In this document: positions 1-4,785 of the stretch, in pieces
Layout of the letters: the number at the start of each line of letters is the position of its first letter
Position numbering within the stretch: the first letter of the stretch is position 1
Assembly: GCA_047607345.1 (NCBI GenBank)
Contig: JASGDF010000206.1
Span: 1 to 9,854, forward strand
Origin: Pseudomonas_S sp047607345
GTDB lineage: Bacteria > Pseudomonadota > Gammaproteobacteria > Xanthomonadales > Xanthomonadaceae
Direction: 5' to 3'
DNA: 9,854 nucleotides
Position numbers and translations under genes: made by a program
Notes under the pieces: model-generated
Databases searched by the model: none
Seen by the model: only the letters and a program-made list of their open reading frames with translations
Told to the model about the DNA's origin: nothing

Positions 1-15
1 ACCCTCGACTACTGA
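1..15 (+). CDS. Possible 3' tail of a convergent gene ending in TLDY (partial)
   Basis: The first 15 bases read ACC CTC GAC TAC TGA, giving Thr-Leu-Asp-Tyr-stop on the plus strand. These are the same four C-terminal residues, with the same codons, as those of the minus-strand TonB-dependent receptor ending at position 174. The identity continues for 16 bases past the stop codon. This would fit the end of a second, convergently oriented copy of the receptor lying outside the window. Four codons cannot prove a gene: the match may instead be only a duplicated gene end forming the arm of an inverted repeat, or an assembly fold-back. Confidence 0.25.
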   Translation, partial: TLDY

Positions 16-36
16 CCGGCACCGTTGCGCCAATGC

Positions 37-152
37 TGTAGGAGGGACTTCAGTCCCGACGGGCTGTAGCGCGAGTCCCTCGCAAGAGCGGCGCACATCC
101 ATGTGCGCGGATTCAAAGGGAAAGCCCCGTCGGGACTGAAGTCCCTCCTACA
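37..152. repeat. REP-like palindrome, split by about 68 bases
   Basis: The arms 37-60 and 129-152 are perfect 24-base reverse complements beginning TGTAGGAGGGACTTCAGTC. The same arm sequence recurs at 2827-2894 and, slightly diverged, at 8444-8515, where the two arms are separated by only about 20-22 bases that are themselves palindromic. Here the centre is replaced by 68 bases containing a member of a different repeat family. No RAYT transposase or other mobile gene is visible in the window. In RNA the element could act as a bidirectional transcription-ending or mRNA-protecting hairpin behind the receptor gene. Confidence 0.8.
71..112 (-). repeat. Solitary copy of the GCGCACAT/ATGTGCGC repeat unit
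   Basis: Read on the minus strand, this stretch closely matches the units of the tandem array at 4562-4730. Both hold the palindrome GCGCACAT-N2-ATGTGCGC (91-108 here), followed by CGCT(C/T)TTG(C/T)GAGGGA. It lies in the opposite orientation to the array and sits in the centre of the split REP-like palindrome. This shows that the unit is a dispersed repeat in its own right. Confidence 0.7.
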
Positions 153-173
153 GACCCGGCGCAACGGTGCCGG

Positions 174-2708
174 TCAGTAGTCGAGGGTGTAGCTCAACGC
201 GAACGTGCGGCCCTGGGCGGGGATGTTCAACAAGGCGTTCGCGTTGGTGATCGCGGCCTGCTGGGCGAACACGGTGCGGTAGTAACGGTTCAACAGGTTG
301 TAGACGCCGACGTCGATCCGGCCCTTGGACAGGGGGAAATGCGCCAGCGCGTCCATCGTCGTGTAGCCCCGGATGTCCGCGGCGCTGTTGCTGTCGTTGT
401 TCGCCGCCGCCTGCAGCGCGGCGCTGCCGCTTTCGGCCAGTGCCGCGAGTTTCAGGTCGTCCTTGTAGGCCCTGTCGGTTCCCTTGATCGTCTGGGTCTG
501 CAGGCGGACGCCATAGCCCGCGTCGTTGTTCCATTCGGCGAACAGCGTCAGCTTGGCCGGGGAGATCACGAAGGCATTCAGCTCGTGCCAGTCGCCGGCG
601 GCGTCCTTGTACTGGCCGCGGGTATAGCCCAGCGTTCCGCCGATCTTGTAGTCCGTGGCGAAGGCATGGCTGGAGGTCATTTCGACGCCGTAGATGCGCT
701 GGTCGGTATCGACGATGTTCACCGACCTGTTCGAATTGAACTGCACGACCTTGTCGGAGGTGTTGTAGAACCCGGTCACGCCGAGGCTCAGGCCCTGCGT
801 CTGGTTCATGCGCCAGCCCAGTTCGTAGCTGTTGACGAGGATCGGGGCGATGCCGGAGGTCGTCAGCGTGTAGGCGGCGACGTCGCGCAATACGCGCTGC
901 ACGTCCGGATAGCTGAATCCCTGCGAGAAGTTGAAGAACGCCTGCTGTGCATCGTCGAGCTTGTAGACGCTGCCGAGGTTGAACAGCAGTTTGCCGTCGC
1001 GGGTCGAGTCGGCCGGCATCAGCACGCTGGTGCGGGCGGTCAGGTAGCTATCGGTTTCGGCCTGGACGTACTGGTAGCGAATGCCGGCCTGGAGGCTCAG
1101 GCGTTCGCTCAAGGCGTAGTCGCCCTGGACGAAGGCGCCGATATTCTGGATCTCGGTGTCCGGGCCCTGGCCCTGCCGTGCCCCTGTCGCGGTATAGACC
1201 AGGCCGGTGTTGCTCGCGATGTAGTAATCGGACCACTGCCGGTCCTTTTCCCAGTCGTAGTCGACACCATAGGACAGCTTCAGGTCGCGGCCGGCCAGCT
1301 TCAGTTCGGACTGGAGGGTCGAACGTACGCCGGCGAACTCGATGTTCGACTGGCTCTGCTTGACGCTCCCTCCGTCCTTGGAATAGCCGTAGGGGATGAA
1401 GCGTGCCTTCTCGTCGCGGTAATACGCCTCGATGTCCAGCGTCTGGCCGAGGAAGTCGGTGTCCTTGTACTGGGTGTTGATGGCGTGGCGCTTGGTGAAC
1501 GGCTGGTTGTCCAGGCTCCAGCCCTTGACCGCCTCGTAGGAAGGCGTGCCGCCGTCGGTCAGGTACGCGTAGTCCGGACCGTACCGGGTGTCCTGCCGGT
1601 CGTGGTAGTACTGCGCGCCCAGGCTCAGGCTCTGCGTATCGGTCAGCGCGAAGTTCAGGCGGCCGTTGAGGTCGAGGGTGTCGGTGTCCATCGTGCTGCC
1701 CTGCCAGGGGCTCAGCGAGATCCGCTCGCCGTGGCCGTCGTACTGCGAGCCGCGGCTGGTGTAGTCGAGGCCCAGGAAACCATCGATCCTGCCAGCATCG
1801 AAGGACACACTCTGTCCGGCTTGATAGGCCAGGCCGTCCTTGTGGAAATCGTTGCCCGAGGTGACGCCGAACTTGGTTTCGAAGCTGAGCGGCCTGGATT
1901 TGTCGGCGCGCTTGGTGACGATGTTGATGATCCCGCCGGTCGCGCCCGAGCCGTAGATGCTGGTCGCGCCGGAAACCACTTCGATGTGGTCGATCATGCC
2001 GGGGCTGATGCTGTTGAGCTGGCGCGCGACATCCCGTGATCCGGTTTGCGAGACCCCGTCGATCATGACCAGGACGTTGCGCCCGCGCATGGTCTGGCCG
2101 TAGTTGCTGGTGGTGCCGCTGCTCGGCGCCAGCGAGGGCACGAGCTGGGCCAGGACCTCGGCGAGCTTGCGGCCACTCCCGGACTGCTGGGCGATCTCGG
2201 GCCCGCCGATGGTCTGGACGGTGCCGGCGATCTCGGCGATGTTCTGCGGCATGCGCGACACCGCGGTGACCTGCACGGCGTCCAGGGTGTTGACGGTGGC
2301 GGCGGTCGGCGCCGGTGCCGGTGCCGGCTTGGCGGCGCTGCGTGGCTGCCGCACCAGGTGGTAGCCGCCCGCGTCGGCCTGCGCGCGCAGGCCGTTGCCG
2401 GCGAGCAGGGTCTGCAACGCCTGCTCCAGCGTGTAGTCGCCGCGCAGGCCATCGCTGCGCAGGCCGGCGGTCAGCGCCGGATCGATCGCGATCAGCACCC
2501 CGGCGCTGCGGCCCAGTTGCAGCAGCGCCGAATCCAGGCTGCCGGCGGGGATGTCGAGCGCGAGCCTGGCCTGTGCGGGCACGGCCTGGGCGGGCGCGCC
2601 GGTCAGCAGCGCGGCGCCGAGCAGTGCGGCGCGGATGCCGCCGGTCAGCGGGCGCGGGGCGAGGCGGGAGAGCCGCCGGGCGGCGGAAGGGAAGTGCGGA
2701 ACGGACAT
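174..2708 (-). CDS. TonB-dependent siderophore receptor, IutA-like barrel with N-terminal STN signalling domain
   Basis: An 844-residue outer-membrane receptor for TonB-driven uptake of a ferric siderophore, also acting as transducer to FecR. A signal peptide occupies roughly residues 1-42 (hydrophobic AALLGAALLTG, then APAQA). An STN domain covers about 48-121 (LALDIPAGSLDSALLQLG start), followed by an Ala/Pro linker, a TonB-box-like LDAVQVTA at 142-149, a plug at about 155-270 and a barrel to a terminal Tyr. Plug and barrel resemble IutA as I remember it: a plug ending GATSIYGSGATGGIINIVTK, FLGQ...YYRDE, FNFSQG, VNSYELGWR, RIYGVE and GRTFALSY. IutA itself has no STN domain, so this is a FecA-style transducer on an IutA-type body. 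Hydroxamate/citrate-hydroxamate specificity is inference. The ATG at 2708 is the first in frame; the only upstream Shine-Dalgarno candidate is a weak GCGAG. It is the last gene of the sigma/anti-sigma/receptor unit. Confidence 0.93.
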   Translation of the reverse strand: MSVPHFPSAARRLSRLAPRPLTGGIRAALLGAALLTGAPAQAVPAQARLALDIPAGSLDSALLQLGRSAGVLIAIDPALTAGLRSDGLRGDYTLEQALQTLLAGNGLRAQADAGGYHLVRQPRSAAKPAPAPAPTAATVNTLDAVQVTAVSRMPQNIAEIAGTVQTIGGPEIAQQSGSGRKLAEVLAQLVPSLAPSSGTTSNYGQTMRGRNVLVMIDGVSQTGSRDVARQLNSISPGMIDHIEVVSGATSIYGSGATGGIINIVTKRADKSRPLSFETKFGVTSGNDFHKDGLAYQAGQSVSFDAGRIDGFLGLDYTSRGSQYDGHGERISLSPWQGSTMDTDTLDLNGRLNFALTDTQSLSLGAQYYHDRQDTRYGPDYAYLTDGGTPSYEAVKGWSLDNQPFTKRHAINTQYKDTDFLGQTLDIEAYYRDEKARFIPYGYSKDGGSVKQSQSNIEFAGVRSTLQSELKLAGRDLKLSYGVDYDWEKDRQWSDYYIASNTGLVYTATGARQGQGPDTEIQNIGAFVQGDYALSERLSLQAGIRYQYVQAETDSYLTARTSVLMPADSTRDGKLLFNLGSVYKLDDAQQAFFNFSQGFSYPDVQRVLRDVAAYTLTTSGIAPILVNSYELGWRMNQTQGLSLGVTGFYNTSDKVVQFNSNRSVNIVDTDQRIYGVEMTSSHAFATDYKIGGTLGYTRGQYKDAAGDWHELNAFVISPAKLTLFAEWNNDAGYGVRLQTQTIKGTDRAYKDDLKLAALAESGSAALQAAANNDSNSAADIRGYTTMDALAHFPLSKGRIDVGVYNLLNRYYRTVFAQQAAITNANALLNIPAQGRTFALSYTLDY

Positions 2709-2826
2709 GGGGACTCGCTCGAATGAAGACGGTGGATGGGGCCGGATCGCGCTGTGGCGAGCGGTTTCCCTGGTCTAGACGCGCGAGCCGGAAAAACCTG
2801 CCGGTTTTTTTGGCTTCCCGGTTTTT
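2709..2826 (-). promoter_or_regulatory. Upstream region of the receptor gene; probable ECF-sigma-dependent promoter region
   Basis: In FecI/FecR systems the receptor gene usually has its own promoter read by the FecI sigma factor, so it should lie here, between the receptor ATG and the palindrome. I see no match strong enough to call. A CGTCTA on the minus strand (2776-2781) is a possible -10 of the CGT type used by iron-starvation sigmas, but no convincing -35 lies at the right spacing. An A/T-rich dyad AAAAACC-N4-GGTTTTT (2792-2809) and two direct copies of CCGGTTTTTT (2801-2810 and 2818-2827) also lie here; their role is unknown. Confidence 0.35.
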
Positions 2827-2894
2827 TGTAGGAGGGACTTCAGTCCCGACAGGCTTTCCCGGGAAAGCCCGTCGGGACTGAAGTCCCTCCTACA
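2827..2894. repeat. REP-like palindrome, 68 bp, between anti-sigma and receptor genes
   Basis: The element starts TGTAGGAGGGACTTCAGTC and its second half is the reverse complement of its first, with one A/C mismatch at 2851/2870 around a central GGCTTTCCCGGGAAAGCC. It is the intact form of the element split at 37-152 and found inside the ABC-F gene at 8444-8515. As RNA it would fold into a 33-base-pair hairpin. Placed 44 bases after the anti-sigma stop and 118 bases before the receptor start, it could reduce readthrough or protect the upstream message 3' end, leaving the receptor to its own promoter. Confidence 0.9.
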
Positions 2895-2938
2895 GGGCAA
2901 CAGAACGGCCCATGCCGGCGTTTACGACAGACGCGTGC

Positions 2939-3937
2939 TCAGGCCGGCTGCAGCGACACCCAGTAGCGCCCATGGCGCTGGATGCGCACCGGCAGCACGC
3001 GCGCGAGCGCGGCCAGCACCGCATCGACGTCAGCCAGCGGGAACGCGCCGGACACCGGCAGCGCCGCCACCGCGTCGTCGCAGTACAGCAGCCCACGCCG
3101 GTAGCGGGCCAGTTCGGTGACGACCGCGCGCAGCGGCAGGCGCTCGGCCAGCAGCATGCCGTCGATCCAGGCGGTGGTCGCGGGCGCGAGCGCTTCCCCC
3201 GCGTCGATCCGGTCGGCGTCCAGGTGCAGCTGGCGACCGGCTTCGACCTGCGCGCCGGCGCTGGCGTTGGCCGCATGTACCCGTCCGCGCAGCACCGCCA
3301 GCTGCGCGCTGTGTCGGCGTTGCTCCTCGCGCTGGCCGAGCCAGCCGTAGCCGATGCAGAAGCGGCCGCCGTCGCTGCGCACGACGACGCCGCAGTCCAG
3401 CACCACCTCCAGCGTCCGCCTGGCCGATGCCGCGTCCACCAGCAGCTCGCCCCGGCGCAGCAGGATGCGGGGGCCGTCCAGGTCGATCGCGCCGCGGCTG
3501 TTGAGCAGCAGTTCGCCGCCGCCGTCCAGGCGCAGGTGGCGGCGCTCGCCGGTGGCGGCGGCGTAGTCGGCGCTCCAGGCGCGCCGGGGTGTGTTGCGCT
3601 GCAGCCACCAGGCGCCGCCGCCGGCCAGCGCCAGCCCGGCCAGCGACTTGAGCGCCAGCCGCCGTGATGGCCGCGCGGCCTGCTGCAGCGTCGTCCGTGC
3701 CACTGCGGGGGGCAGCCCGCCGCGTGAATCGCGCAGGTTCCGGTGCAGCGCGTGCAGACGCCGCCAGGCGTGCTCGTGCTCGGGATCGGCAGCGCGCCAT
3801 TGCGCGCAGGCGGCCAGTTCCGCGGCGTCGGCGACACCCGATTGCAGTGCCACCAGCCAGTCCATCGCCTGCTCCAGCACCTCGGCGCGGATCGGCGCGC
3901 CGTCGTCGCCGACGGGCAGCGCGGCCGGCTCACGCAT
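2939..3937 (-). CDS. FecR-family anti-sigma factor / transmembrane signal relay
   Basis: A 332-residue inner-membrane regulator passing the signal from the loaded receptor to the FecI-type sigma factor. The cytoplasmic N-terminal part (about 15-65) has the spaced tryptophans of the FecR anti-sigma domain (AMDWLVALQSG, AQWRAADPEHEHAWRRL). One membrane segment follows at about 96-112 (KSLAGLALAGGGAWW), then a periplasmic FecR domain (about 124-225) and a C-terminal STN-like domain (about 258-328, IDGMLLAERLPLRAVVTELA). The STN-like part is where FecR proteins contact the receptor signalling domain. Just before the membrane segment is SRRLALK (91-97), a good twin-arginine motif; E. coli FecR is reported to use Tat. 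The ATG lies inside the end of the sigma gene (8-base overlap, 3930-3937), suggesting translational coupling. A minus-strand frame at 2890-3933 overlaps it but shows no domain sequence and is a GC shadow. Confidence 0.93.
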   Translation of the reverse strand: MREPAALPVGDDGAPIRAEVLEQAMDWLVALQSGVADAAELAACAQWRAADPEHEHAWRRLHALHRNLRDSRGGLPPAVARTTLQQAARPSRRLALKSLAGLALAGGGAWWLQRNTPRRAWSADYAAATGERRHLRLDGGGELLLNSRGAIDLDGPRILLRRGELLVDAASARRTLEVVLDCGVVVRSDGGRFCIGYGWLGQREEQRRHSAQLAVLRGRVHAANASAGAQVEAGRQLHLDADRIDAGEALAPATTAWIDGMLLAERLPLRAVVTELARYRRGLLYCDDAVAALPVSGAFPLADVDAVLAALARVLPVRIQRHGRYWVSLQPA

Positions 3938-4454
3938 ACGCGGCCGCGTAGCAGTGGCGGAATGCCTTGCCCATCGCTTTCTGCACCACGTTGACGCTGA
4001 TGCCCAGGCGCTCGGCGATCTGCGGGTAGGTCAGTTCCTCGAACTGCGACAGCAGGAAGATCTCGCGCACCCGTGGCGGCAGTCCGTCGAGCATGCGTGC
4101 GACCGCGCTCAGTGCCTCCAGCGCCAGCGCACGCACTTCCTCCGACGGTACCAGTGGCTCGGGCAGCGCCGCCAGCGCCTGCAGGTAGGCGCGTTCCAGC
4201 GCTTGCCGGCGCAGGTGCTGCGAGAACAGGTGATTGGCGACGGTGGCCAGGTAGGCGCGCGGTTCGCGGATCGCCTGCGCCTGGCCGGCGGCGAGGATGC
4301 GGGTGAATGTGTCCTGGGTCAGGTCGGTGGCGTTCTCGTCGCCAGGCAGGCGGCGCCGCAGCCAGCCCAGCAGCCAGCGGTGATGGTCGCTGTAGAGCGC
4401 ATGCACGGCGCTGATGTCGGTGGAGGGCGGCGCGGTGCGCAGGGACGGGGCCAT
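3930..4454 (-). CDS. FecI-family ECF RNA polymerase sigma factor
   Basis: A 174-residue extracytoplasmic-function sigma factor expected to direct transcription of the receptor gene when the receptor binds its ligand. Region 2 spans about residues 17-86 (ALYSDHHRWLLGWLRRRLPG, with DLTQDTF at 44-50 and REPRAYLATVANHL). Region 4 spans about 112-165, with LPPRVREIFLLSQFEELTY and the recognition helix-turn-helix LTYPQIAERLGISVNVVQKA. I chose the ATG at 4454 rather than the in-frame ATG at 4562. The longer version would add 36 residues with no sigma-like sequence and would place the Fur-box-like site inside the coding region; 174 residues is the normal family size. There is no strong Shine-Dalgarno before 4454. 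The gene overlaps the anti-sigma gene by 8 bases. Confidence 0.92.
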   Translation of the reverse strand: MAPSLRTAPPSTDISAVHALYSDHHRWLLGWLRRRLPGDENATDLTQDTFTRILAAGQAQAIREPRAYLATVANHLFSQHLRRQALERAYLQALAALPEPLVPSEEVRALALEALSAVARMLDGLPPRVREIFLLSQFEELTYPQIAERLGISVNVVQKAMGKAFRHCYAAAYA

Positions 4455-4469
4455 CGCGAGGGCTATGGA

Positions 4470-4488
4470 ATTAATGAGAATTGTTATC
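4470..4488 (-). promoter_or_regulatory. Fur-box-like operator upstream of the sigma factor gene
   Basis: On the minus strand the site reads GATAACAATTCTCATTAAT, matching 13 of 19 positions of the classical Fur consensus GATAATGATAATCATTATC. It is an A/T-rich island in a GC-rich background and ends 15 bases before the chosen ATG. Repression by Fur-iron is the expected control of FecI/FecR pairs, so that the signalling system is made only when iron is short. Promoter boxes around it are not clear enough to call. Confidence 0.75.
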
Positions 4489-4561
4489 GATTGCGTAGTG
4501 TTGCCGCGCGTGGCGGGTTTGGCAATGGCGTGGGGAATGCGAAGGATGACCGACGCTCCCA

Positions 4562-4730
4562 TGAGGGGCCCACAGAAAAGGGCCCGCGCACATGGATGTG
4601 CGCCGCTTTTGTGAGGGATTCACAAGAAAGGACCCGCGCACATGGATGTGCGCTGCTTTTGTGAGGGACCCATAAAACAAGGACCCGGGCACATGGATGT
4701 GCGCTGCTTTTGTGAGGGACCCACAAAAAA
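4562..4730. repeat. Tandem array of about 50-bp units with GCGCACAT palindromes
   Basis: Three full units and a partial leading one. The palindrome GCGCACAT-GG-ATGTGCGC lies at 4586-4603 and 4636-4653, and with one mismatch at 4687-4704, giving periods of 50 and 51 bases. Each is followed by CGC(C/T)GCTTTTGTGAGGGA and then an A-rich stretch (ACAGAAAAG, CACAAGAAAG, CATAAAACAA, CACAAAAAA). The partial unit is GAGGGGCCCACAGAAAA at 4563-4579. Since there are no unique spacers this is not a CRISPR array. Short open frames across it on the minus strand simply repeat the unit (HPCARV, HIHVRG) and are not credible genes. Confidence 0.9.
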
Positions 4731-4750
4731 GCCCCGGTTTCCCGGGGCTC
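4725..4750 (-). terminator. Rho-independent terminator of the second receptor gene
   Basis: On the minus strand, 36 bases after the receptor stop codon, AGCCCCGG-GAAA-CCGGGGCT forms an 8-base-pair GC stem with a GAAA tetraloop, directly followed by TTTTTT. This is a canonical intrinsic terminator. It closes the transcript of the gene ending at 4786 and insulates the sigma factor gene downstream. The A/T run is shared with the end of the last tandem repeat unit. Confidence 0.92.
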
Positions 4751-4785
4751 GTGTCGAACGCGACGGTCGCGCGCGGCGGCTTACC

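Larger units (their letters stand above)
1..188. repeat. 31-bp perfect inverted repeat spanning the receptor gene end
   Basis: Positions 1-31 are the exact reverse complement of 158-188. The right arm covers the last codons and stop of the receptor gene (its final TLDY and TGA) plus 16 bases downstream. Inside these arms, after 5 unmatched bases on each side (32-36 and 153-157), lies a second pair of perfect 24-base arms (37-60 and 129-152). The whole is therefore a nested inverted repeat around a centre near position 95. The left arm reaches the window edge, so the repeat may be longer than seen. Confidence 0.85.

Noticed and set aside
339..2039. A 566-codon plus-strand open frame antisense to the first receptor gene
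   Set aside because: Same kind of shadow: low-complexity Val/Ala/Gly/Arg sequence without recognisable motifs, opposite a well-supported receptor.
2890..3933. A 347-codon minus-strand frame overlapping the anti-sigma gene in another frame
   Set aside because: Rich in Trp, Cys, Arg, Thr and Ser without any domain, whereas the frame at 2939-3937 has complete FecR features.
4455..4562. Longer N-terminus for the sigma factor starting at 4562
   Set aside because: It would encode the Fur-box-like site as protein and add 36 residues not seen in FecI proteins; 174 residues from 4454 is the normal size.
4562..4730. CRISPR-like array
   Set aside because: The units are nearly identical throughout the 50-base period, with no unique spacers, only three to four copies and no cas genes.
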